Source: JAWVFM01 sp038237625 (GTDB taxonomy: Bacteria > Actinomycetota > Thermoleophilia > Solirubrobacterales > 70-9). Taken from it: a DNA stretch of 64,000 nt. The notes under the pieces were generated by a model that saw only the letters and a list, made by a program, of their open reading frames with translations, did not search any database and had not been told where the DNA came from. The stretch covers positions 67,228 to 131,227 of the forward strand of contig JBBRYM010000007.1 of assembly GCA_038237625.1 (NCBI GenBank), written 5' to 3'. The position numbers were made by a program, and so were the translations under genes. The stretch's first letter is position 1, and each line of letters opens with the position of its first letter. Positions 1 to 8,430 of this stretch are shown here, one piece after another.

Positions 1-1002
1 CTGGGCCAGATCACTGTCACCGAGCACCCCCGCCAGAACCTCGCCAAGCGACTCCGAATCGGGATGATCACACCAGGCGGCGGCGTCTCCGAGGACCTCC
101 GGAAGCGAGCCGACGCGCGCGCATACCACCGGGACTCCGGACGCGGCGGCCTCGACGGCGGGCATCCCGAAGCCCTCGTAGGTGGTCGCGTAGCAGAAGG
201 CTCGTGCACCGGCGAAGACGGCTGCCATGTCCCGATCGTCGACCATCCCAATGTGGATGACGCCCTCTTCCGGCTCGGGCGCCTCGCTGCTGACCACAGC
301 GAGGGGAAGCTCGAGTGGCTCGGCGCCAAGCGCCTGAACGGCGCGTCGCCAAGCCGCCACCGCGACGGGCAACTGCCGGCGGGGGGCGCCGCCAAGCGTG
401 AGGACGTATGGCCGAGGTATCCCCAGGTGAGCCAGCCGCCGGGCCAAATCATCCGGATCGGGGCGAAAGGCGGCATCGACGGGCAGGCCGGTCGCGACCA
501 CCCGCTCCGCCGTGACGCCGTAGCGCTCGTAGCGCTCGAGGATCATGGAGCGCACGTGCTCGGAGTCGGTCAGGATCCGCCGGGCTGTTCGTGCAGCCCA
601 CCGCGCCTGGCGCCGAAAAACGAACAGCTTGTCCCGGCTGAAGAGCTCGGGAGCGAACTCGAAGGTCAGATCGTGCATCGTGACGACCATCGGCGCCGGC
701 TGCACGTAGGGCAGGCCGTAGAACGGACAGTGGAAAACTCCAGGGAAACGCCGAAGCCAGCCGGGCGCGACGAGCTGGAGCCAGACGGCGTCGCGACCGG
801 AAAGTGGCGCCTGCAGCGAGTGGACCGCAATGTTCGCCGTTTCGACGCTGGGCTTCGCGCGCCGGCTGTCCAGGAGCAGATCGAGCTCAGTGCGTCGTGC
901 CAGCTCCGGAAGCAGGCTCGCGAGCGAACGTCCGATGCCGCCGATGGGTCTTGCCTGAAGGGTCCGTCCGTCGAGAGCAACCCGAGGCGCCTGCGAGATC
1001 AC
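1..1002 (-). CDS. GT4-family glycosyltransferase, C-terminus cut by window edge
   Basis: Transfers a sugar from an activated donor, probably onto a lipid-linked glycan; donor and acceptor are unknown. 334 codons are visible, reading off the left edge. The N-terminus has a glycine-rich loop (RPIGGIGRSL) and the C-terminal half carries the GT4 signature YEGFGMPAVEAAASGVPVV with its two spaced glutamates, so only the last helices should be missing. Start is GTG at 1002; a TATCGT box lies 8 bases upstream with no Shine-Dalgarno. It diverges from the GT4 gene at 1024, only 21 bases away. Family is clear; the specific reaction is not. Confidence 0.85.
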   Translation of the reverse strand, partial: MISQAPRVALDGRTLQARPIGGIGRSLASLLPELARRTELDLLLDSRRAKPSVETANIAVHSLQAPLSGRDAVWLQLVAPGWLRRFPGVFHCPFYGLPYVQPAPMVVTMHDLTFEFAPELFSRDKLFVFRRQARWAARTARRILTDSEHVRSMILERYERYGVTAERVVATGLPVDAAFRPDPDDLARRLAHLGIPRPYVLTLGGAPRRQLPVAVAAWRRAVQALGAEPLELPLAVVSSEAPEPEEGVIHIGMVDDRDMAAVFAGARAFCYATTYEGFGMPAVEAAASGVPVVCARVGSLPEVLGDAAAWCDHPDSESLGEVLAGVLGDSDLAQ

Positions 1003-1009
1003 TCGTATT

Positions 1010-1016
1010 TACGATA
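1010..1016. promoter_or_regulatory. Shared bidirectional -10 core (TACGATA)
   Basis: Seven bases read TACGAT rightward and TATCGT leftward. Each hexamer ends 8 bases before the GTG start of the gene it faces (1024 plus, 1002 minus). The spacing suits -10 boxes giving leaderless or nearly leaderless mRNAs in both directions. Inferred from sequence only. Confidence 0.55.
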
Positions 1017-1023
1017 GCCGCCT

Positions 1024-2196
1024 GTGCAAAGGATCCTCCACGTCCTCGAAGCAATGGCCGGGGGCACTGAGCGCCACCTCCTCGACCTGCTCGCGGGGAT
1101 CGACGGGTTCGAGCACACGGTCGTGGCTCCTCGCTTGCACCTTGGCGAGAGCACCGATGCCGCCATCGCGCGCGCTCGCGCGCTGGGGGCGATCGCCGAG
1201 GTCGTCGACATGCGGCGCTCTCCGTCTCCCACCAACGCCGGGGCGCTGCGGACGCTGCGGGCTCTGATCGGTCGAGCTCGCCCGGACGTGATCCATGGGC
1301 ATAGCTCCGTGGGCGGCGCGTTCGCCCGGCTTGCCGCCCTAGGCTCGGCGAGGCCCGTCGTCTACACACCCAACGGGATCATGCGAACTCCGTGGACGCT
1401 CGCCGTCGAGCGCCTGCTGGCGCGGCGCACGGATCGGTTCATCGCGGTCTCGGAGAGCGAAGCCTCGTTTGCCCTGAAGCGCGGCCTCACAGACGAGACC
1501 CGGCTTGCCGTAATTCCCAACGGGATCGACCCCGAGCCGCCGCCGCGCCTGTCGCCGACGCTCCGATCGCGACTGGGAGTCCCAGCTCAGGCTCAACTCG
1601 TCGGTTCGCTCGGCCGGCTGGCCTGGCAAAAGGCCCCCGAGGTCTACGTCGGCGTCTGCGCACGGATTGCCGCCGCCGTCCCGGACTCCCATTTCCTGCT
1701 GATCGGCGAGGGACCCGCGGAGCGACGAGTGTCACGGAAGGTCAGCCGGGCAGGCCTCGACGACCGCTTTCATCGCCTTGCGTCGCTTCCCGACGCCGCG
1801 TCGGCGATGCCCGACCTCGACCTCTATGTCATGACCTCCCGGTTCGAAGGGTTTCCCTACACGGTGCTCGAAGCAATGAGGGCCGGAATCCCCGTCGTGG
1901 CAACCGCGGCGGACGGCACCCGGGACGCAGTCGTCGACCAAGTCACGGGGTTGCTCGCCCCCATCGACGACCAACGAGCAGTCGCCGAAGCCGCCATCGA
2001 CCTCTTGCGCGACCGAGGACGGCGTGAGGCGCTCGGGGCGGCGGGGCGCGAGCGCGTCGTGGAGCGATTCAACGTCGGGGCGATGGTCGCGGCTACAGCC
2101 ACCGTCTATCGCAGCCTGATCGATTCGTCGCCACGAGACTCGAAGCCCACAGCGATGACTGGCGACGATTCTGAGCTCGGGGCACTGCGACGGTGA
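1024..2196 (+). CDS. GT4-family glycosyltransferase
   Basis: Complete 390-residue GT-B enzyme. The N-terminal Rossmann half starts with ILHVLEAMAGGTERHLLDL, the usual acceptor-side glycine loop. The C-terminal half has GSLGRLAWQKAP and the donor-site motif FEGFPYTVLEAMRAGIPVV with two spaced glutamates. No signal peptide or membrane segment, so it should work on the cytoplasmic face of the membrane. GTG start at 1024 follows TACGAT by 8 bases. The end overlaps the next gene by 4 bases (GTGA), so the two are probably co-translated. Sugar specificity cannot be read from the sequence. Confidence 0.87.
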   Translation: MQRILHVLEAMAGGTERHLLDLLAGIDGFEHTVVAPRLHLGESTDAAIARARALGAIAEVVDMRRSPSPTNAGALRTLRALIGRARPDVIHGHSSVGGAFARLAALGSARPVVYTPNGIMRTPWTLAVERLLARRTDRFIAVSESEASFALKRGLTDETRLAVIPNGIDPEPPPRLSPTLRSRLGVPAQAQLVGSLGRLAWQKAPEVYVGVCARIAAAVPDSHFLLIGEGPAERRVSRKVSRAGLDDRFHRLASLPDAASAMPDLDLYVMTSRFEGFPYTVLEAMRAGIPVVATAADGTRDAVVDQVTGLLAPIDDQRAVAEAAIDLLRDRGRREALGAAGRERVVERFNVGAMVAATATVYRSLIDSSPRDSKPTAMTGDDSELGALRR

Positions 2197-3143
2197 GCGC
2201 CGACGACCTCAAAGCCGTAGAGGCGAGTGTGGTAATCCCCGCGCACAACGCGGCCGAGACGCTCCCAGCCACGCTGGCCGCGCTCGCGGCCCAGAAGACC
2301 GGCGCGACGTTCGAGGTGATCGTGGTCGACGACGGCTCGACCGACGACACCGCGCGGATCGCCGAACAGGCGGGCACCCGGTTGGTGCGAAACCCCCGCC
2401 CCGTCGGTCCTGGGGCCGCCCGAAATGCCGGCGTCGCCGCAGCCCGGGGCGCTTTGCTCGCGTTCACGGACGCCGACTGCGAGCCAACGCCCGGCTGGCT
2501 CGACGCGGGCGTCGAAGCTCTCGGAGAAGCCGGCCTGGTTCAGGGACGCGTCGCGCCGCAGCCCGGTGTTCCAGTTGGCCCCTTCGACCGCACGCTCTGG
2601 GTCACCGCGCCCGTGGGACTCTTCGAATCGGCCAACCTGTTCGTCCGTCGTGAGCTCTTCGAGGCCCTCGGCGGCTTCGACGAAGGTCTGCTCACCCTTG
2701 CCGGTTCGCACTTCGGCGAGGACGTCAGCTTTGGCTGGCGGGTCCGGCGCGGCGGCGTCGAAACCGGCTTCAGTGAGGCCGCGCTCGTCCATCATGCCGT
2801 CTTCACTCGCGGCCCTGCCGAGTATCTGCGGGAGCGCAAGCGCGCCGCTTACTTCTGCGCGCTGGCGCATCTCGTGCCGGAGCTGCGCCGCTCGCTCTTC
2901 TATCGCCGCTGGTTTCTCAGCCGTCGCAGCGCGCTCTTCACCGCAGCCGCCGGTGGAATACTCGCCTCCAGCGCAAGCCGGAAACCGGCGCTCGCTCTCG
3001 CCGCCGTGCCCTACGCCCGCCTGCTGGTGGCGGACGCGCGCGCGAACGGCGCGAAGGCGGCCGCGATCATCGCCCTCGGGGACACGCTCGGCCTCGCCGC
3101 GCTCATCCGGGGAACCGTCCGGTTCCGGACTCTGGTGCTCTGA
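2193..3143 (+). CDS. GT2-family glycosyltransferase
   Basis: 316-residue GT-A enzyme. SVVIPAHNAAETL begins the nucleotide-binding fold, VIVVDDGSTDDT follows, and AFTDADCEP supplies the metal-binding DxD. A later GGFDEG segment matches the acceptor region of GT2 enzymes. The C-terminal part is hydrophobic and ends RFRTLVL, an ending shared with the GT2 proteins at 20526 and 25073, so these are a paralogous set. It starts with GTG inside the stop of the GT4 gene upstream. Its last 41 bases overlap the end of the opposite-strand GH5-like gene. Confidence 0.87.
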   Translation: MSADDLKAVEASVVIPAHNAAETLPATLAALAAQKTGATFEVIVVDDGSTDDTARIAEQAGTRLVRNPRPVGPGAARNAGVAAARGALLAFTDADCEPTPGWLDAGVEALGEAGLVQGRVAPQPGVPVGPFDRTLWVTAPVGLFESANLFVRRELFEALGGFDEGLLTLAGSHFGEDVSFGWRVRRGGVETGFSEAALVHHAVFTRGPAEYLRERKRAAYFCALAHLVPELRRSLFYRRWFLSRRSALFTAAAGGILASSASRKPALALAAVPYARLLVADARANGAKAAAIIALGDTLGLAALIRGTVRFRTLVL

Positions 3144-4251
3144 TCCGGTCAAACCGGCCCAGTACCCCGAGCAGTGGGTCGCCGAGCGTGGCGCAGAACT
3201 GATCGCACATCCCGACCTTCGCGCTTCCGAGCTCCCACACCAGGGCACCCTGCAGCGGCTCGCGGGCGTACTTGAACTGCGCCCCCAGCTTCGCGCCGAG
3301 GAGCGCCGGGCGATTCGGGTCGGAGCTCGGGATGCCCACCTCGCCGACGAAGAGGGGCTTGTCGAGAGCGGCGCAGGCATCCATCTCCTGACGCTCGGCC
3401 TCGGGGAGAGGGTCCGCCACCGCGTTGTAGTCGTGGTATTCGCAGAGGTCGATGTCCGGGCCGGCGTGGACGTATGCGTAGTCGTTACTGGAGGGATCGC
3501 CGGTGACCGCGTAGCCGCAGCCGCCCTGCAGGCCGGTGCCGAGGCTGATCAGGTGGTACGGGTCGATCGAGCGGATCATTGCGGCCACGTCGTCCGCCCA
3601 CGAACGCAGGATTCGCGCAGCGGCCGCTTCATCGGCACAGATGCCAGGGGGAGACACGATCGACGCCTCGTTGATGAGCTGCCAGGCGAGAATCTCGGGA
3701 TTGTCGCGATAGCGAGTCACGACATCCCTCACGTAATCCCGATAGGTCTGCGGATAGCCCGGCGAGACGAGATCGGCGTAGCCGTGCTGGTACCAGGTGA
3801 TGTCCTTGACCCCACCGGGGTCTCCGCAGGAGCCGTTCTGCTCACCGAGCGTGACGATCACCTTCAAGCCTCGGCGCGCTATGGCATGCAATGTCTGGTC
3901 GAAGGCCGTCCAGTCGCGCTGGCCCGCCAGCGTGGCCTGGGACTGGAAGAAGAACACGCGCACGGCGTCGATGTGGCCGTTGATCCGATCGAGGACCCGT
4001 CCGAGGGTCCGCTGCGTGACCGGGATCGCGCAGCCGCCGGGATGGCGGTCGTTCGCCCACGGGATGTTGACCCCGGTGAAGCGATAGGAATGGCCGTCGA
4101 GATAAAGCCGATTTCCCGTTCGATACACGAAGCTCGCCGGCCTCCCGTCGGTGCGGACGCCGAAGGGCGCAACCACGACCACCAGCACTCCGACCATCAG
4201 AGCCAGTACAAGCGCGATCGCCAGCGCGATCCAGCGAGGCCTGTTCAGCAC
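3103..4251 (-). CDS. Membrane-anchored GH5-like glycoside hydrolase
   Basis: 382 residues. Residues 8-30 form a hydrophobic signal-anchor, so the catalytic domain lies outside the cell. A (beta/alpha)8 cellulase/mannanase-like domain follows: FTGVNIPW near residue 60, the acid/base QLINEAS with Glu195, and the probable nucleophile FVGEVG with Glu304. Several cysteines (about 73, 142, 205, 245, 270, 293) could form disulfides. It sits tail-to-tail with a GT2 gene and head-to-head with a sugar phosphotransferase, which suits a glycan-trimming role like PslG or BcsZ. Substrate unknown. GTG start; no clear Shine-Dalgarno. Confidence 0.78.
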   Translation of the reverse strand: MLNRPRWIALAIALVLALMVGVLVVVVAPFGVRTDGRPASFVYRTGNRLYLDGHSYRFTGVNIPWANDRHPGGCAIPVTQRTLGRVLDRINGHIDAVRVFFFQSQATLAGQRDWTAFDQTLHAIARRGLKVIVTLGEQNGSCGDPGGVKDITWYQHGYADLVSPGYPQTYRDYVRDVVTRYRDNPEILAWQLINEASIVSPPGICADEAAAARILRSWADDVAAMIRSIDPYHLISLGTGLQGGCGYAVTGDPSSNDYAYVHAGPDIDLCEYHDYNAVADPLPEAERQEMDACAALDKPLFVGEVGIPSSDPNRPALLGAKLGAQFKYAREPLQGALVWELGSAKVGMCDQFCATLGDPLLGVLGRFDRIRAPESGTGRFPG

Positions 4252-4433
4252 GGCGGGGCGGGATCAGGCGGCGGCGGACTGACCGTGGCCACCCGAAAAT
4301 GGAGCGGCGGCTGGCGCAGCCACAAGCGCGCTGTGGAGCTCAGCATCGAAAGGGATCTTAAGAGTCTGCTACGGGGGCTAGCATCCGTTTCGGCGATTCG
4401 ACAGGGATAGCCTCGATACGCTGGCCGATCGGT

Positions 4434-4457
4434 CAGTCGAGGGGACCTACTCGACTG
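4434..4457 (+). promoter_or_regulatory. Perfect 8-bp inverted repeat upstream of the sugar phosphotransferase
   Basis: CAGTCGAG (4434-4441) and CTCGACTG (4450-4457) are exact reverse complements separated by 8 bases. The repeat ends 3 bases before the Shine-Dalgarno of the gene at 4476. It could be a regulator-binding dyad or an RNA hairpin close to the ribosome site. The function is inferred. Confidence 0.5.
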
Positions 4458-4460
4458 TGG

Positions 4461-4467
4461 AAAGGAG
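4461..4467 (+). promoter_or_regulatory. Shine-Dalgarno fixing a TTG start
   Basis: AAAGGAG lies 8 bases before TTG at 4476. It decides the start codon of the sugar phosphotransferase, where no ATG or GTG is well placed. Confidence 0.7.
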
Positions 4468-4475
4468 AGCGCGCG

Positions 4476-5948
4476 TTGGAAGCTGACGGCCTGATCAAGC
4501 CCACAGAGACCTCTGTCCGCACTCCGGCTCGGGCGGCTGGCGGCGGCGAGCGGAGGCCGCTGCGCAGGTCGCTGGCCAATCGCCACCTTGCGGTGCTCCA
4601 CCGCGAGGCGATCACCCGCCGCAGCCTGGCTGTCGCCGACATCCTTGCGAGCTTCGGGTCCCTCGCCGTCGTCACCCTCTCCATCGGCGCCTCGCTGCGT
4701 TGGCCCGTCGTCCTGGTGCCACCCCTATTCGTGCTCGCCGTGAAGGCCGTTGGCCTCTACGACCGCGACGAGTACATCGTCCACAAGACCACTCTCGACG
4801 AATTCCCCCTGCTCTTCGGGCTCGGAACGGTCGCGGCGATAGTCCTGTGGCTCGCCGGCGGCATGATCGTCGACGGATACCTGGGCAAGCTTCAGGTGCT
4901 CGAGCTGTGGGTGCTCCTCGTCTTTCTGCTCGCCTCGCTGCGGGGTCTCGCCCGGGCCCTCTCCGGCCGGGTGCAGGCGCCCGAGCGCTGCCTCGTTCTG
5001 GGTGACGATGCCGACGGCGACTTCCTCCGCAACCAGTTCGAGCTGAACTCCTCGATCCGGGCCTTCGTGGTAGGCGTCTTGCCTGCGCCGGCGCTCGAGG
5101 CGGGTCCGGATTCCTCGGAGCTCCCGGCAGAGCTCCCCCAGCTGCTGCTGGAAAACGCCGTCGACCGCGTCATCATCGCGCGCCCGCAGGGAAACGAAGC
5201 CCTGATTCAAATCCTGCGCCGCCTACGGCCGTTCGGGGTGAGGATCAGCCTCATGCCGCGCGGTCCCCGCATCTCCGACGCCGCCCTGGAGCTCGACCAT
5301 CTTCCCGGCGTCACCCTCCTCGGACTTCGCGGCCTCGAGATGTCGCGGTCCTCGCAGGTGATCAAGCGCAGCTTCGACCTAGCCGGAGCCAGTTCAGCGC
5401 TCATCCTGCTTTCGCCCTGCATTCTCGTGATCACGCTCGCGATCCTGATCACCTCGGGCTCGCCCGTGTTGTTCCGCCAGCGTCGCGTCGGCCGGAACGG
5501 CCGCGAATTCACGATGCTCAAGTTCCGGAGCATGATCAATGAAGCCGAGCAGATGAAGGCGGAGCTACTTCATCGAAACGACGCCGCCGCCGGGCTCTTC
5601 AAAATCACGGCGGATCCCCGCGTTACGCCAATCGGGCGAATCCTTCGAAGGCTGTCGCTCGATGAGTTACCTCAGCTGTGGAACGTGCTGCGCGGCGAGA
5701 TGAGCCTCGTTGGCCCGCGTCCGCTTGTACGCGACGAGGACGGGCAGATCGAAGGTCCCCACCGCCGGCGCCTGGAGATGCGACCGGGGATGACGGGGCA
5801 CTGGCAGATCCTCGACTCTCAGACTCGAATCACGTTGGCCGAGATGGCAAGGCTCGATTACCTCTACGTCGCCAACTGGACGCTTTGGAACGATCTCAGA
5901 CTGCTTCTGCGCACCGTGCCCTTCGTTGTGGGCGGGCGCGGCGTCTGA
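4476..5948 (+). CDS. Polyprenyl-phosphate sugar phosphotransferase, long WbaP/WcaJ type
   Basis: Starts lipid-linked glycan synthesis by moving a sugar-1-phosphate from a nucleotide sugar to undecaprenyl (or similar) phosphate. 490 residues: four or five membrane segments in about residues 45-170, a Rossmann-like middle domain (CLVLGDDADGDFL) and a C-terminal bacterial sugar transferase domain from about residue 295. The catalytic domain shows KRSFDLAGA, PVLFRQRRVGRNG, the catalytic Asp-Glu pair in SLDELPQLWN, and GEMSLVGPRPL. The TTG start is set by AAAGGAG. It is the likely first enzyme for one glycan in this island; a second, short one lies at 12432. The sugar is unknown. Confidence 0.9.
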   Translation: MEADGLIKPTETSVRTPARAAGGGERRPLRRSLANRHLAVLHREAITRRSLAVADILASFGSLAVVTLSIGASLRWPVVLVPPLFVLAVKAVGLYDRDEYIVHKTTLDEFPLLFGLGTVAAIVLWLAGGMIVDGYLGKLQVLELWVLLVFLLASLRGLARALSGRVQAPERCLVLGDDADGDFLRNQFELNSSIRAFVVGVLPAPALEAGPDSSELPAELPQLLLENAVDRVIIARPQGNEALIQILRRLRPFGVRISLMPRGPRISDAALELDHLPGVTLLGLRGLEMSRSSQVIKRSFDLAGASSALILLSPCILVITLAILITSGSPVLFRQRRVGRNGREFTMLKFRSMINEAEQMKAELLHRNDAAAGLFKITADPRVTPIGRILRRLSLDELPQLWNVLRGEMSLVGPRPLVRDEDGQIEGPHRRRLEMRPGMTGHWQILDSQTRITLAEMARLDYLYVANWTLWNDLRLLLRTVPFVVGGRGV

Positions 5949-5975
5949 TCACAGCCCTCCGCGCCGCATCGGACC

Positions 5976-7079
5976 TCAGCCTGCTGCGAAGCGCGTGAAT
6001 GCGTGCCAGGAGCGCTTCGCCCTCCCGTGGTGCGTCAACAATCCGAAGTTAAAACACGAGCCGCAGTCGAACTGGCTGCGGGGAGGATCGCGCCACGCAA
6101 ACCAGTCGACGCGCCCGATTCCCAGCTTCCGCGCCTTGGCGCGTACGAACGCGAGGGTCTCGCGCAAACGCCGAGCTTGACCACGTGGACCGACGGCGAG
6201 CGGAAAACCCTTCAAGTGCCCCGAGCTCCAGCCGACCTCGTCGATCCACAGGGGCGTTGACCCGTCGCGGTGCCTGCGCATCACCGCCGCGGTGTGGCGG
6301 ATTTGGTTCGCGGCCCCCAGCGCCCCGGCAGCGTAGGGATGGTCGGCAGCGACGTCGAAGAATGGCTTGGCACCGAGGTTGTAGAGGCGATCCAGAAAGT
6401 GCGCGTAGAGGATCTGCCGGCGCTTGGCGCGGCCCGGGCCGAGACCAGCCAGAACGACTTTGGCTTGCGAGTCTGATTGGCGGATCACCTTGGCCGAGGA
6501 TTTCAGCATCCGCAGGTACTGTCTTGGGGAGGGCTTCGGATGCCAGTAGAGCGGGAAATTTGGCTCGTTCCAGATCTGCCAGTAATGGATCGGTCGATAC
6601 GGCAGGCTGGGATTCTCCTTCCAAAACACGCCTTTGGTCCCGTAACGAAGCACTGCTTCGCGAACGAACGTCCTCCAACGGCGCCGCGCAATAGCGCTGT
6701 GCACCGGCGGGCGGGAGCCGCCTTGTAGCCAGACGGGCGTTCCGTACAAGAACGGCTGAACGCCGATCCCGCCGCTGGCGAGAGTTCTCACCACGTCGTC
6801 CGTGGCCCCCCAATCAAAGCCTCCGTACCGCGCCGGCTGCGCCGAAGCCCAGTTGAATCCGAACCGAACGGTGCGAATACCTCCTCGCCTCATCTTCTGA
6901 ACCTGATTCAGGCCAACGGGCGTGATCAGGTTGACGCCGTAGAAGTTCTTGGGCGAGGCCGCGGCCGTGGTGGTGAAGACCGCGGCGACCATGCCGAGGG
7001 CACTGAGAGCGGCAACGAATCGGAGTGCCCGATCCCAGGGACGCGCCTCCCTGCAGCCCCGTCGGTTCGCAACTCGCAT
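5976..7079 (-). CDS. Secreted GH39/PslG-like glycoside hydrolase
   Basis: 367 residues with a signal peptide (hydrophobic stretch about 20-40, cleavage near AAASP). The (beta/alpha)8 domain begins NFYGVNL; the acid/base lies in YWQIWNEPN (Glu172) and the likely nucleophile in LWIDEVGWSS (Glu281). A CGSC pair at 339/342 follows the last conserved WRD strand and recurs in most paralogs here. Expected role: endo-acting cleavage of an exported glycan, as PslG does in Pseudomonas; substrate unknown. Start ATG 7079 is 6 bases after a TATCGT box with no Shine-Dalgarno. The family call rests on the fold pattern and two glutamates. Confidence 0.8.
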   Translation of the reverse strand: MRVANRRGCREARPWDRALRFVAALSALGMVAAVFTTTAAASPKNFYGVNLITPVGLNQVQKMRRGGIRTVRFGFNWASAQPARYGGFDWGATDDVVRTLASGGIGVQPFLYGTPVWLQGGSRPPVHSAIARRRWRTFVREAVLRYGTKGVFWKENPSLPYRPIHYWQIWNEPNFPLYWHPKPSPRQYLRMLKSSAKVIRQSDSQAKVVLAGLGPGRAKRRQILYAHFLDRLYNLGAKPFFDVAADHPYAAGALGAANQIRHTAAVMRRHRDGSTPLWIDEVGWSSGHLKGFPLAVGPRGQARRLRETLAFVRAKARKLGIGRVDWFAWRDPPRSQFDCGSCFNFGLLTHHGRAKRSWHAFTRFAAG

Positions 7080-7085
7080 GGACTG

Positions 7086-7091
7086 ACGATA
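7086..7091 (-). promoter_or_regulatory. -10 box, probably leaderless transcript
   Basis: TATCGT on the minus strand ends 6 bases before ATG 7079 of the secreted hydrolase. No Shine-Dalgarno lies between. I found no comparable box for the divergent gene starting at 7171. Confidence 0.5.
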
Positions 7092-7170
7092 GCGACGTGG
7101 AGGCCGGGCTTCCAGCGAAGTGCGACTGCTACCCGCCCCCGATTCAACGAGTACCCTGACCAGCTTCAGG

Positions 7171-8427
7171 ATGATCCTGCCGTCTGTCTATTCACCATCG
7201 CGTGCGCGGCGAGCCCTGACCGTGGCGGTCTTTCCGCTGGTCCTCGCGCTGATGTCGGTTGCGCTGAGCGGTTCGATCGCGCTCGCCGCCGGCAGGCCTC
7301 TGCCGCACCGCTTTTTCGGAATCAACGCCTCGCCTTTCCCGACGGCCGGCGAGGCCAGGCAGATGGCGGCGGGCGGAGTGCGGCGTGCGCGCTTCCAGCT
7401 CGCCTGGAACTGGGTTCAACCGCCGCTGGGGACACCGCCGCCCGCCCCTCACCTGCTGGCCCAGTGCTCCAACTTTCGCGACGACGACGGGGACGGCCGG
7501 GTCGATGGAGCCGATCCCGGTTGCAGCGGCCCCTTCGACGACAGCGAGGCGGACGGGCCGCCCACCGGAGGCACTCCCGGTCCCTTTGGCTGGGGCTATT
7601 TTGACTCGGTGATCCAGCGGTTGGCGCAGAACAGGATTCGAGCCCTGCCGACCCTGGTCGGCACCCCCGCTTGGATCGCGAGCGACCCGTACATCCCCCC
7701 TATCGTCAGCGGCCGAGGGCAGAAGGCGTGGCACGCGTTCGTCAAGGCGGCCGTGGCCCGTTATGGATCCAATGGGGCTTTCTGGCGGGCACATCGAAAG
7801 ATTCCTTACGAACCGATCAGGCAGTGGCAGATTTGGAACGAGCCGAACTACGCCGAGACCTGGCATCCGGCTCCCTCGCCAAGGGGCTATGTGAAGCTGC
7901 TACGCGTCTCCGCCCATGCGATTCGCTCGGTCGACCCTCACGGCAAGGTCGTGCTGGGCGGTCTCGGTCCGGGGCTTGGGCCCTCGCACCGATACACCGC
8001 GTGGGGATACCTGGACCGCCTGTATCGCGACGGTGGGAGAAAGTATTTCGACATCGCTGCGATCCACCCCTACGCATCGAACGTCAGTCAGCTCCGGGAT
8101 CAGGTCGAGCGGATGGCGAGGGTGATCCGGCGATTCGACCCGACTCCGGCGCCGCTCTCGATCACCGAGCTCGGCTGGTCATCCGACAGCGAGCCAGGGC
8201 ATCGCTGGGCAGCCGGGAGTGAAAAGCGGCAGGCTTCGCTGCTGGTGAACAGCATCCGATTCCTCAAACGAAGCGCTCGACGCCTCAATATCGACGGCCT
8301 CTTCTGGTTCGACTGGAAGGACATCTCGAACTACAAGGGAAACAGGAATCTTGACTTTGGGCTGCGACGGCAAGATGGCTCCGCCAAGCCCTCGTACTAC
8401 GCCTACAAGAGGCTCGCGCGGAAGTAG
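7171..8427 (+). CDS. Secreted GH39/PslG-like hydrolase with a Ca-binding-like insert
   Basis: 418 residues from ATG 7171, chosen because it gives a compact signal peptide; an in-frame GTG at 7120 would add 17 polar residues. The catalytic barrel has HRFFGINA at the first strand, acid/base WQIWNEPN (Glu224) and likely nucleophile SITELGWSS (Glu333). About 50 residues are inserted early in the barrel (86-140), holding DDDGDGRVDGADPGC between Cys99 and Cys118. This resembles the DNDGDG...DPGC calcium-loop motif found in many secreted proteins. Unlike its paralogs it lacks the C-terminal CxxC. Divergent from the hydrolase at 5976. Confidence 0.8.
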   Translation: MILPSVYSPSRARRALTVAVFPLVLALMSVALSGSIALAAGRPLPHRFFGINASPFPTAGEARQMAAGGVRRARFQLAWNWVQPPLGTPPPAPHLLAQCSNFRDDDGDGRVDGADPGCSGPFDDSEADGPPTGGTPGPFGWGYFDSVIQRLAQNRIRALPTLVGTPAWIASDPYIPPIVSGRGQKAWHAFVKAAVARYGSNGAFWRAHRKIPYEPIRQWQIWNEPNYAETWHPAPSPRGYVKLLRVSAHAIRSVDPHGKVVLGGLGPGLGPSHRYTAWGYLDRLYRDGGRKYFDIAAIHPYASNVSQLRDQVERMARVIRRFDPTPAPLSITELGWSSDSEPGHRWAAGSEKRQASLLVNSIRFLKRSARRLNIDGLFWFDWKDISNYKGNRNLDFGLRRQDGSAKPSYYAYKRLARK

Positions 8428-8430
8428 GGG

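Noticed and set aside
64..1017. Plus-strand open frame at the left edge
   Set aside because: The opposite strand encodes a clear GT4 enzyme with its signature motif; this frame has none.
2106..3380. Long minus-strand open frame of over 400 codons
   Set aside because: It is the shadow of the GT2 gene and neighbours in GC-rich DNA; Gly/Arg/Ala-rich with no domain motif.
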